A stretch of DNA of 52,338 nt from Deltaproteobacteria bacterium (GTDB lineage Bacteria; Desulfobacterota; Syntrophobacteria; BM002), in assembly GCA_020347625.1 (NCBI GenBank), contig CP070735.1:2745649-2797986 (forward strand), in the 5' to 3' direction. The position numbers and the translations under genes were made by a program. Below are positions 8,764 to 16,559 of the stretch, one piece after another. The notes below the pieces were generated by a model that ran no database searches, had not been told where the DNA came from, and saw only the letters and a program-made list of their open reading frames with translations. Each line of letters opens with the position of its first letter. Position 1 is the stretch's first letter.

Positions 8764-9585
8764 CTACATCCTCTTCAGTATCTCCTCAACCAGACTGACT
8801 AGCTTCGGCCCTGCCCGCTCAGCCGTGGCAATGACCTGCTCAATTGGAGCCGGCTGGTAATCATCTGGGTCGTTGACGTTGGTAACCACCGATATCCCGA
8901 GAACGCTCATGCCCGAGTGCAGTGCAACGATCACCTCTGAAATAGTGGACATCCCAACGATGTCGGCACCGATAAACCGAAGGAAGCGGGTTTCGGCAGC
9001 TGTTTCCATGCTGGGACCGGTAACCCCAACATAAACTCCCTGATGAACTTTGATGTCGAGAGCTCTCGCGGTCTTCTCTGCCAGCCCTATCAGTGCATGG
9101 CTGTAGGGTTCCGTCATATCCGGAAACCGTGGCCCCCATTCATCCACATTGTCTCCCCGGAGGGGGTTTTGGCCAGTAAGATTGATGTGATCACGGATGA
9201 GAACCAGGTCGCCTGCCTCGAATTCTGGATTGAGCCCACCTGCTGCGTTTGAGATGATTAGGGTCTGTACTCCCATGGCAGCCATGATCCTGATGGAAAA
9301 TGTGATCTCCTTGGCTTCATAGCCCTCGTAATAGTGAAACCGGCCCTGCTTGGCCATCACGTTCTTGCCCCCGAGAGAACCAAAAATTAGCCGCCCCGCA
9401 TGGCTCGTGACAGTGGAAATTGGAAAATGGGGGATTTCCTCGTATGGAACTATGGAGGCAGCTTGAATTCTATCGGCCAGTCCCCCTAAACCCGTTCCGA
9501 GCACAATGCCTATTTGTGGCTGTATCTCGGTTTTCTTTTTGAGATAAGCAACACTCTCACTAACCTGGCCAAGCTGCCGCCGCAT
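8764..9585 (-). CDS. Purine nucleoside phosphorylase / methylthioinosine phosphorylase (type I, trimeric)
   Basis: Phosphorolysis of a purine nucleoside to base plus ribose-1-phosphate (or methylthioribose-1-phosphate). The 273-residue protein shows the PNP/MTAP pattern: GIVLGTGLGG (phosphate), SHAGRL, GRFHYYEGY, ISNAAGGLNPEF, GPSMETAAE with the purine-binding Glu, GADIVGMST and VVTNVNDPD. In human PNP an Asn in the TNK motif selects 6-oxopurines, while MTAP has Asp there; Asn here predicts hypoxanthine- or guanine-type substrates. That fits the two neighbouring deaminases, which would convert methylthioadenosine into methylthioinosine first. The ribosome-binding site TAGGAGG precedes the ATG at 9585. 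The substrate assignment is inference. Confidence 0.88.
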   Translation of the reverse strand: MRRQLGQVSESVAYLKKKTEIQPQIGIVLGTGLGGLADRIQAASIVPYEEIPHFPISTVTSHAGRLIFGSLGGKNVMAKQGRFHYYEGYEAKEITFSIRIMAAMGVQTLIISNAAGGLNPEFEAGDLVLIRDHINLTGQNPLRGDNVDEWGPRFPDMTEPYSHALIGLAEKTARALDIKVHQGVYVGVTGPSMETAAETRFLRFIGADIVGMSTISEVIVALHSGMSVLGISVVTNVNDPDDYQPAPIEQVIATAERAGPKLVSLVEEILKRM

Positions 9586-9599
9586 TCAAACCTCCTAGT

Positions 9600-9830
9600 C
9601 AGTTGTCATTTCTCATTTCAAATTTGGTCATTGGTCATTTGGCGCCGCGTCCCCTCGTCTCCGTGTCTCCGCGTCGCCTTGAACGATCCGCCTTGACGCG
9701 CCGGCTTGTCTCGCCGTAGTTTTAACGAAGGCGGCTGCCTGCTGCCCGCTGTCTGCTGTCTGCTGCCCGCTGTCTGCTGCCCGCTGTCTGCTGCCCGCTG
9801 TCTCCTGCCCGCTGTCTCCTGTCCCTTTAC
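9600..9830. repeat. Intergenic word array including a CTGCCCGCTGTCTG minisatellite
   Basis: In order: GTCATTTCTCATTT words (9600-9641), CCGCGTCTCCGTGTC words (9643-9680), the palindromic module GCCGTAGTTTTAACGAAGGCG (about 9712-9733), then a tandem array with a period of about 14, CTGCCCGCTGTCTG (9735-9822), ending almost at the fabD stop. In other frames the array gives low-complexity QTADSGQ-type peptides that should not be called genes. Confidence 0.85.
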
Positions 9831-9832
9831 CG

Positions 9833-10762
9833 CTAACCACTTACTTTCTCAAGAAACACTTCCAAACTTTGTGGATCTTCAACATTGTAGACCTCAGCAC
9901 TACGGTCAATCTGCCGCATCAGCCCTCGGAGGACTTTCTTGGGACCGACTTCAACAAACTTCTGATATCCGTCCTTGATGAGACGTTCCATTGACTGTTG
10001 CCAAAGCACGGGGGCACATAGCTGTTTCAAAAGGTTCTCTCTGGCTCCATTGCCGTCTGAGACATAGTCGCCATCAACATTGGCCACCACCGGAATTTGC
10101 GGGTCCCGAAAGGTGTATTTTGCCAAATCACCCTCAAATATCTCCTGGGCAGGTTGCATGAACCGGCTGTGCCATGGGCCGCTCACATGTAGACGTACAC
10201 ACCTTTTCGCCCCCTCTGCCATCCCCATCTCCATGGCCTTGAGAACACCCTCTTCGGCGCCGCTGACGATTATCTGGCCCGGTGAGTTGTAGTTGGCCAT
10301 CTCGATGTCGCAGGTTCTACAAATATCTCTAACCTTATCCAGGTCCAGATTCAGAATGGCGGCCATAGCACCTTTATGCTCATCTGCGGCTTCCTGCATG
10401 TGCTGGCCTCGAAGCCGTACCAATTGTAGCACCGCTTTCTCATCTAGAACCCCAGAGAGATACAGTCCGCTGTATTCCCCCAGACTGTGCCCAGCCGCCG
10501 CCATCGCTCGCACGCCGTTTAGCTCGAGCACCTTCGAACATACCATGTTTACCAAAGTGATTGCCGGCTGGACATGATGGGTGAGCACCAGTTCATCTTC
10601 AGGACCCTCAAAGCAGAGTCTTTCAATGTCCATATCAAGAATCTCATTGGCCCGCTGAAAAAGGTCTCTGACCTCTTGGTACTCGTCATAGAAAGTTTTT
10701 CCCATGCCAACATACTGAGAGCCTTGTCCAGGAAAAAGAAATACCAGACCTCGATTATTCAT
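9833..10762 (-). CDS. fabD: Malonyl-CoA:ACP transacylase
   Basis: Transfers malonyl from CoA to acyl carrier protein in type II fatty acid synthesis, cytoplasmic. The 309-residue protein has FLFPGQGSQYVGMG at the N-terminus, catalytic Ser93 in GHSLGEYSG, RLRGQHMQEA with the carboxylate-binding Arg118 and catalytic His198 in GPWHSRF. The start at 10762 is chosen over an upstream in-frame codon because GAGGAG lies just ahead and the protein then begins as the family does. A sigma70-like promoter is at 10840-10868. No other fab genes are near; it heads the run of nucleoside salvage genes, though the 247-base repeat-filled gap to the phosphorylase leaves co-transcription open. Confidence 0.93.
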   Translation of the reverse strand: MNNRGLVFLFPGQGSQYVGMGKTFYDEYQEVRDLFQRANEILDMDIERLCFEGPEDELVLTHHVQPAITLVNMVCSKVLELNGVRAMAAAGHSLGEYSGLYLSGVLDEKAVLQLVRLRGQHMQEAADEHKGAMAAILNLDLDKVRDICRTCDIEMANYNSPGQIIVSGAEEGVLKAMEMGMAEGAKRCVRLHVSGPWHSRFMQPAQEIFEGDLAKYTFRDPQIPVVANVDGDYVSDGNGARENLLKQLCAPVLWQQSMERLIKDGYQKFVEVGPKKVLRGLMRQIDRSAEVYNVEDPQSLEVFLEKVSG

Positions 10763-10839
10763 AAAAACTCCTCTGGTGTTGTCCAGAAATCTGTTCTTGT
10801 TCCCACAAAGCAGGGGTTGCCGCAAGGCAAAGTTTTTCC

Positions 10840-10868
10840 ATTAAAAAGTGAGCCCAAACCGTTGTCAA
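10840..10868 (-). promoter_or_regulatory. Sigma70-type promoter for fabD
   Basis: On the minus strand, TTGACA (10868-10863), 17 bases, then TTTAAT (10845-10840). It lies 78 bases upstream of the fabD start. It is 26 bases from the divergent plus-strand promoter, so the two polymerases would compete. Confidence 0.7.
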
Positions 10869-10893
10869 GAAAAAACCTTGCCTTCTCCTGAGC

Positions 10894-10922
10894 TTGAAGA
10901 AGCGAATGAAGCACCATATAAT
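10894..10922 (+). promoter_or_regulatory. Sigma70-type promoter for the CoA-transferase/GNAT gene
   Basis: TTGAAG (10894-10899), 17 bases, then a perfect TATAAT (10917-10922). Expected transcription start is near 10929, 36 bases before the chosen ATG, which argues against the longer in-frame ORF start at 10848. Confidence 0.75.
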
Positions 10923-10964
10923 GGCGAACAACCTCTCCACGTTAGCGCAGGGAAAAGACAAAAA

Positions 10965-12875
10965 ATGGATACGAATAACTGGCGCCAAGCTTATCGAAGC
11001 AAACTTAAAACAGCTGATGAAGCTCTTGCTCCCTACCTCAAAAACGGCTGCCGTATCTTTATCGGCAGCGGTTGCGGAACACCTCAGCACCTGGTACAAG
11101 CCCTTGCCGCCTGTTTGGGTCGATATATTGATGTTGAGGTGATCTACTCCATCGCTTTTGGCGCAGTTCCATTTATTCAGGAAGACCTTCGTAATGCTTG
11201 CAGAGTTAAAACTTTTTTTGTCACCGATGCCCTGCGGGAGGCTGTTTTCGAGGGACGCGCCGATTACATTCCACTTTATCTTTCACAAGCCCCCAATCTT
11301 TTCAAAACCGGAGTGCTCCCCTTGGACCTCACATTGATCCAGGCCTCACCCCCTGATGAGCATGGCTTTCTCAGCCTGGGCGTTTCAGTAGACGTAGCCA
11401 AAGCCGCAGCGGAAAATGGACGGTATTTGGTAGCTCAGGTCAATCCACAAATGCCGCGCGTGTTGGGGGATAGTTTTATTCACATCAACGAAATTAATGC
11501 TGTCGTGGAACATGAGGAACTGCTGGTTGAGACCCCCATACCCGAGCATCAGGCCATGGCAGAAAGAATGGCCCAATATGTCGCCAAGTTAGTTGAGGAT
11601 GGTGCTACCATCCAAGTGGGAATCGGCCGCATTCTTCGAGCAGTTCTCTCACATTTGACAAAAAAGCGCGATCTTGGTGTGCATTCGGAGATGATTACCG
11701 ACGCCTACCTGCCCTTGGTTGAAAAAGGTGTCATCACCGGTAGAGAAAAAAGTATTCATCGAGACAAAATCATCACGAGCTTCTGCCTCGGCAGCCGTAA
11801 ACTTTTCGATTTCGTCCACAACAACCCACAAGTAGAGTTCCATCCAAGTGAATATGTAAATCATCCTGAAATAATCAGCAAGAATAGCCGGATGACCGCC
11901 ATCAATTCAGCCCTGCAGATTGACCTCTCAGGCCAGGTCTGCGCCGATTCTCTGGGTCACAAGGTTTACAGCGGTATAGGCGGCTATGTTGATTTTAGCG
12001 TCGGCGCTTCACGTTCTCGTGGCGGCAAATCTATCATCGTCTTGCCTAGCACCAGTTCCGATGGACAGAGGTCTCGAATTGTCTCCCACCTCAGTCACGG
12101 CGCTGGAGTGGTTGGCACCCGGGCTTCCGCCCAGTATGTGGTCACCGAGTTTGGTATCGCCAACTTGCATGGGCAAACCATCCGAGAGCGGGCACTGAGT
12201 CTTATTAACATTGCCCACCCAAGATTCCGTGAACAGCTCCTTGAGGAGGCCAAAAAGATAAGTTACGTGTATGAAGACCAGATTCTGGCGCCAACCTCAG
12301 GTCAGTTTTATCCTGAGGAATGGGAAATCCACCAGACCTTTGATCCTGACCTCAAGGTTTTCTTCCGCCCCATCAAACCCACCGACGAACGTGCCCTGCA
12401 AGAGTTTTTCTATTCCCTTCCGGATGAAGACATTTACTACCGCTTTCTGTCGTCAATGAGGGTCTTTCCTCACCGAGACACGCAGGCCATGGTGAATGTC
12501 GACTACGAGCATGAGATGACTATCGTCGGGGTTGAGGGTGATATCGGTTCTGAAAAGATTGTCGCGGTTGGCCGCTATATTCTGGATCCAAAATCTAACT
12601 TCGCTGAGGTGGATTTTGCAGTGCGATCTGAATTACAGCGGCAGGGTATTGGGACATTCCTTGTCAATTATCTGACCGAGATTGCCCGAAGCAAAGGGGT
12701 AACCGGATTCATGGCCTACGTTCTCGCCGCCAATCGAAAGATGCTTAAAGTATTTCGCAAAACAGGTTACTCGATCCACAGTAGTCTGGAAGATGGCATT
12801 TACGAGATCAACTTTCGCTTCGACGAACCGGCTGAAGGAAGCCACACTGAGGCTTCCGATGCGGAGAAAGGGTGA
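10965..12875 (+). CDS. Acetyl-CoA hydrolase/transferase fused to a GNAT acetyltransferase domain
   Basis: A two-domain enzyme of 636 residues. Residues about 1-430 are an acetyl-CoA hydrolase/4-hydroxybutyrate CoA-transferase unit: GSGCGTPQHLV, IQASPPDEHGFLSLG, catalytic Glu242 in GVHSEMITDAYLP, and YSGIGGYVDFSVGA plus a GVVTTRA-like segment (GVVGTRASAQYVVTEFG). Residues about 465-620 are a GNAT fold with FFRPIKPTDE, an acidic strand and the acetyl-CoA loop RQGIGTFLVNYL. The CoA-transferase half would move CoA between short-chain acids; the GNAT half might acetylate a protein lysine or small amine. The gene is monocistronic, divergent from fabD, and convergent with pycB. The acyl substrate is not readable. 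Confidence 0.88.
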   Translation: MDTNNWRQAYRSKLKTADEALAPYLKNGCRIFIGSGCGTPQHLVQALAACLGRYIDVEVIYSIAFGAVPFIQEDLRNACRVKTFFVTDALREAVFEGRADYIPLYLSQAPNLFKTGVLPLDLTLIQASPPDEHGFLSLGVSVDVAKAAAENGRYLVAQVNPQMPRVLGDSFIHINEINAVVEHEELLVETPIPEHQAMAERMAQYVAKLVEDGATIQVGIGRILRAVLSHLTKKRDLGVHSEMITDAYLPLVEKGVITGREKSIHRDKIITSFCLGSRKLFDFVHNNPQVEFHPSEYVNHPEIISKNSRMTAINSALQIDLSGQVCADSLGHKVYSGIGGYVDFSVGASRSRGGKSIIVLPSTSSDGQRSRIVSHLSHGAGVVGTRASAQYVVTEFGIANLHGQTIRERALSLINIAHPRFREQLLEEAKKISYVYEDQILAPTSGQFYPEEWEIHQTFDPDLKVFFRPIKPTDERALQEFFYSLPDEDIYYRFLSSMRVFPHRDTQAMVNVDYEHEMTIVGVEGDIGSEKIVAVGRYILDPKSNFAEVDFAVRSELQRQGIGTFLVNYLTEIARSKGVTGFMAYVLAANRKMLKVFRKTGYSIHSSLEDGIYEINFRFDEPAEGSHTEASDAEKG

Positions 12876-12877
12876 AT

Positions 12878-13096
12878 CGGCGACGCGGAGACTAAGGGAC
12901 GAGAGAGGTTTCAGCGGGCAGCAGGCAGATTGCAGCAGACAGCAAGGATCGGGCACAGACACATTTCTCATTTCACATCTGGCATTACTCAACTCTCATT
13001 TGTCATTTTGCCGCTTCCCTGGGTCGCCGTGTCACCGGTTCCCCGTGTCGCTAAGTTGGTAACCAGTTCTCAGTGCCTAGTGTTTAGTGCCTAGTC
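12878..13096. repeat. Composite intergenic element, copy A (inverted relative to 44530-44830)
   Basis: Read on the minus strand it gives GTGCCTAGTG words, CAACTTAGCGACACGGGGAA (13058-13039), ATGACAAATGAG words, a 27-base stretch identical to 44635-44661 (here 12987-12961), CTGCTGCAATCTGCC-type words and CTCCGCGTCGCCG words. The same order occurs on the plus strand at 44537-44805. Confidence 0.85.
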
Positions 13097-14758
13097 TTAC
13101 CCTGGAGGTGTGTGCGAACCTTTGTCCTCTAAGGTCACACTCAATGTGTGAAATGTGTGATCAACCAACAGCGAAGTAATCACATTCGAACCCTCACGGC
13201 GGGTTGAAATTATTTCAATATAGTGCGGCTTGCCATATTCGTCTGCAAACGTGATTCTCTCACCTGATTTAAAGCCCCCCTGGCGGAACCATACCTCCGG
13301 CGGTAAAAGCCAGGTCTTGCCGTGCAGGGCTTCGAACTTGAAGAAGGAAGCGGCATCGAAGGGATATAGCAGGTAAAGAGCTAAATCTTCATCGGAAACC
13401 GGCCGATCCAATTCAGCCTCCAGATTGCTCCGTTCCCTCTCCAGATCTGCATCCTGGAGCTTCACCTCCCCCCCTTCTTCGGCGAGAACCTGGTGCCACT
13501 TCTTGCCGTCCGACCGCTGATACTCTAACACCTTTTCGCAAATCCATTCCTGAGGATCGTAGAAAGGCAGGGGTCCGTACCTTCCAAGGATAAGATTTTT
13601 CAGGTCCAATGAAGGCCTCTTATACCGGCCGTAGAGAACATTATTAACGGCTGTGGTCCAGAGTATCTGGGATCCTGGAGTCACGGACCACCAGTTTCCA
13701 AGCTCAGTCTGTACCCGGCCCATCTCTTCAAGAATCTCGGGCATCCGCTCGAGGAATCCACCTTTGTCAGCTTGCTCAAAGGTGCTGCCGGCTGCACCTC
13801 CGGTTAACTTGTAGGTAGCCACCGTTGGGTCGTGTCCCCGAAACAAGTTCTCAAACGGCTCATAGATTCTGCGCTCTTGACGCAGGATATCCGAAGCCTG
13901 CACTAAGGCCTTAATATCCAATCCAATGGCCTTTGTGCCATAGTCTTCGAGAGTCTGAATCAGCGTGAGCGCGGGGGCCTGCCCGTATACAGCCCCATAA
14001 CCGTGGTCTGCGACGTCACATATCTTCACGCCCGCTAGAACCGCCGAGGTCATGCGACCTATGTCATTGCCGTCGGTGTTGCAGCCGTGATAGTGCAATA
14101 TGACCTCAGGACAAGATGTGCAAATTGATTCAACCAGCTGTCGGATGCGTCTTGGAGTGCCCAAGCCGGAGTGATTCTTGATGGAAATGATGACATCGGG
14201 GCCAGTTACCTCTAAAATTTCTTGCACCTTCTCCACATAGTAGGCATCAGTGTGCTCTTTGCCGGTACTGAAACAGATACTGGGCATTAGTATCCGCCCT
14301 GCTCTTTGCACCTCCTCAAAGACTGGGATCATGTTGGGAACATGGTTGAGAAAATCGTATACCCGCCAGACGTCCACGTATTTAGCAAATTCTCTAACGA
14401 TGAAGCGGTTGACGTTTTCAGGATAATGCCGATAGCCGAACAAGCTGGCTCCACGGCAGACGGTCTGCAGCAAGGTCTTTGGCATGGCCTTCCGCGCGAT
14501 CCGCAGCCTCTCGAAAGGATTTACCTGTTTCCGCATAAGATCTACGTGCACAGAAGCGCCGCCGCTCACTTCAACGGAGAAAAAACCGGTTGCTTCCCGG
14601 TACGGGGCCACGCGCACGGTGGTCATGGGCATCAGACGGTTCTTGAAGTCAGATTGAGAAACATCCCTTTCGTTGTTACACAGGTAGTAGCCATCCTCTT
14701 CCTTCAGAACCCCCAGGATCTCCTCGGCACTCATGTTTGTGGTTATTCGACCTTCCAT
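13097..14758 (-). CDS. pycB: Pyruvate carboxylase subunit B-like carboxyltransferase
   Basis: Expected to transfer CO2 from carboxybiotin to pyruvate or a related keto acid. The 553-residue protein follows the HMGL-type carboxyltransferase fold: RDVSQSDFKNRL, a GGASVHVDL strand, NPFERLRIARKAMPKTLLQ, FGYRHYPENV, VWRVYDFLNH, IKNHSGLGTP with the likely carbamylated Lys, and LHYHGCNTDGND with the metal HxH. It is divergent: the usual RDxHQS has Ser in place of His, and two residues are inserted after HxH. No biotinyl domain with AMKM follows. The ATG at 14758 has GGAG upstream; the longer ORF would begin at a TTG. It follows the biotin carboxylase gene by 79 bases, so they form a two-gene unit. 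Confidence 0.8.
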   Translation of the reverse strand: MEGRITTNMSAEEILGVLKEEDGYYLCNNERDVSQSDFKNRLMPMTTVRVAPYREATGFFSVEVSGGASVHVDLMRKQVNPFERLRIARKAMPKTLLQTVCRGASLFGYRHYPENVNRFIVREFAKYVDVWRVYDFLNHVPNMIPVFEEVQRAGRILMPSICFSTGKEHTDAYYVEKVQEILEVTGPDVIISIKNHSGLGTPRRIRQLVESICTSCPEVILHYHGCNTDGNDIGRMTSAVLAGVKICDVADHGYGAVYGQAPALTLIQTLEDYGTKAIGLDIKALVQASDILRQERRIYEPFENLFRGHDPTVATYKLTGGAAGSTFEQADKGGFLERMPEILEEMGRVQTELGNWWSVTPGSQILWTTAVNNVLYGRYKRPSLDLKNLILGRYGPLPFYDPQEWICEKVLEYQRSDGKKWHQVLAEEGGEVKLQDADLERERSNLEAELDRPVSDEDLALYLLYPFDAASFFKFEALHGKTWLLPPEVWFRQGGFKSGERITFADEYGKPHYIEIISTRREGSNVITSLLVDHTFHTLSVTLEDKGSHTPPG

Positions 14759-14837
14759 GGGCTCACTCCGTTCGCAATTGCGCAAAGAGCATAGCGTTAG
14801 AAATAAACCATCTTGTCGCTATGCGCTCTGCTATTGG

Positions 14838-16289
14838 TCATTGCGCATACGGGTTATACCCATATGCATTTATTTCTGCGATGAGCCTGGATATCTTCTC
14901 CATTTCCCTCTCTTCCTCCAAATAGTCCACCAGTTGAGGGTGGGTATCGATGTATGAAGTATCGAATTTCATCTGAATGAAATCTGGCTCCTGCAAAATT
15001 TGCTGAAAATAGGGGATGGTGGTCTTGACCCCGAGAATCACAAATCCTTTGAGGGCGCGGGCCAACCGGTCCACCGCCTCCTGCCAAGTGTAACCATAGA
15101 CTGTTAGTTTCACCATCATGGAGTCGTAATAACGCGGAATTTCATACCCTTGGTATACTGCCCCGTCAAGGCGCACTCCGTGTCCCCCGGGGGCTTGATA
15201 GACCTGCACTACCCCGGGACTGGCGAAGAAGTTATTTTTAGGATCCTCCGCGTTGATTCGCAGCTCGATGGCATAACCACGCTCCACTACCTGGTCTTGC
15301 GAAAAACTGACCGGTTCCCCCAAGGCAATCAACAGTTGCTCGCGGACCAGATCAATGCCAGTCACCATCTCCGTCACGGTGTGTTCCACCTGAATCCTGG
15401 TATTTACTTCCAGAAAATAGAAGGTGCCGTCGGGTTCAACCAGGAATTCAACCGTACCAGCGCTGAGATATTCTGCGGCTCTGGCTGCCCTCACTGCAGC
15501 TGCACAGATTTCTGCAGTCAATGCCTTTTTTAAACCAGAGGGAGCGATCTCAATGAGTTTCTGGTGGCGACGTTGAATGGAACAATTACGGCTTCCCAAG
15601 TGGACGACGTTGCCATGATGATCTGCCAGAATTTGGACCTCAACATGTCGTGGCCTCTGCACGCATTTCTCCAGGTAGATTTCATCATTGCCGAAGGACA
15701 TCAAGGCCTCGGAGCGAGATTGTTTGAGCCCGGCAAGAAGCCTCTTTTCATCTTCCACCTGACGAATGCCGCGACCGCCACCCCCTGAAACAGCCTTTAT
15801 CATTGTGGGGTAGCCGTACTCATCTGCGAAAGCAAGCGCTTCCTCATCACCCTGCTTACCTTGGCTGAGCGTCTGAGTTGCCGGGATCACTGGAATACCC
15901 GACTCTTCGGCCATCCTACGGGCAATCACTTTACTTCCAAGGTTACGAATGACCTCAGGAGGTGGGCCGATAAAGACTAATCCCGCATCAGTACAGGCTT
16001 TGGAAAAATCAGGATTTTCAGCCAGAAAGCCATAGCCGGGATGGATAGCCTGAGCCCCAGTCTTCATGGCCGCTTCAATGATACCCTCTATATTGAGATA
16101 GTCCTTGCGGGGACCCGGACCGACGCAGATAGCCTCGTCACCTTGTGTTATGTGGAAAGCGTCCTTGTCAGTTTCTTCGTAAATGGCCACCGTTTTGATA
16201 TCCAGCTCTTGTGCTGACCTCATGATCCGCACCGCAATCTCGCCACGGTTTGCCACAAGAATCTTTTCGAACATAAGCTTTTGTACCAT
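14838..16289 (-). CDS. pycA: Biotin carboxylase / pyruvate carboxylase subunit A
   Basis: ATP-dependent carboxylation of biotin on a carrier protein. The 483-residue protein is a standard ATP-grasp biotin carboxylase: FEKILVANRGEIAVRI at the N-terminus, IHPGYGFLAEN, the glycine loop SGGGGRGIRQV, EKCVQRPRHVEVQI, RNCSIQRRHQKLIE, FLEVNTRIQVEH with the Glu/Arg active site, and RINAEDP. The start at 16289 is preceded by GGAGGG; a second Met five codons later is the other candidate. It is upstream of the carboxyltransferase gene on the same strand. A biotin carrier protein is not encoded nearby, so the complex must recruit one from elsewhere. Confidence 0.92.
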   Translation of the reverse strand: MVQKLMFEKILVANRGEIAVRIMRSAQELDIKTVAIYEETDKDAFHITQGDEAICVGPGPRKDYLNIEGIIEAAMKTGAQAIHPGYGFLAENPDFSKACTDAGLVFIGPPPEVIRNLGSKVIARRMAEESGIPVIPATQTLSQGKQGDEEALAFADEYGYPTMIKAVSGGGGRGIRQVEDEKRLLAGLKQSRSEALMSFGNDEIYLEKCVQRPRHVEVQILADHHGNVVHLGSRNCSIQRRHQKLIEIAPSGLKKALTAEICAAAVRAARAAEYLSAGTVEFLVEPDGTFYFLEVNTRIQVEHTVTEMVTGIDLVREQLLIALGEPVSFSQDQVVERGYAIELRINAEDPKNNFFASPGVVQVYQAPGGHGVRLDGAVYQGYEIPRYYDSMMVKLTVYGYTWQEAVDRLARALKGFVILGVKTTIPYFQQILQEPDFIQMKFDTSYIDTHPQLVDYLEEEREMEKISRLIAEINAYGYNPYAQ

Positions 16290-16428
16290 TTTCCCTCCGC
16301 GTCCCCGGCCTGGGTGCATAGATACCCATTATTCGGGAAGAAATTCGACAGAGTTGGCGCTGAAAATGAAGGCAAGCAGATTTCGCAGGAAGTCATAGAA
16401 CACTAGCATAGAAGCGAAAGTGTGTAAA

Positions 16429-16559
16429 CTGGTGAATGGTAAACAGTGAAACGTGAATGGTGAACGGTGAACGGTGAATGGTGAAACGTGAATGGTGAAT
16501 GGTAAACAGAAGAGGTATCCTTTTTAAAATCCGAAATCCGCATTCCGAAATCCGAATTA
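16429..16559. repeat. Intergenic word array (GGTGAATGGTGAACGG and GAAATCCG words)
   Basis: 16431-16507 is eleven or so variants of GGTGAATGG/GGTGAACGG/GTGAAACGT. 16525-16559 is four variants of GAAATCCGCATTCC running to the rtcA stop. Spacing is 7-10 bases with no unique spacers, so this is not a CRISPR array. Confidence 0.85.

Noticed and set aside
9628..9978. Small frames over the CTGCCCGCTGTCTG array
   Set aside because: Their translations are QTADSGQ- or LLPAVCC-type low-complexity repeats that come from the array itself.
14306..14794. Plus-strand 162-codon frame
   Set aside because: Antisense to pycB, without any protein family likeness.
16431..16507. Possible CRISPR array in the GGTGAATGG repeats
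   Set aside because: Units are 7-10 bases, degenerate, with no unique spacers and no cas genes in the window.
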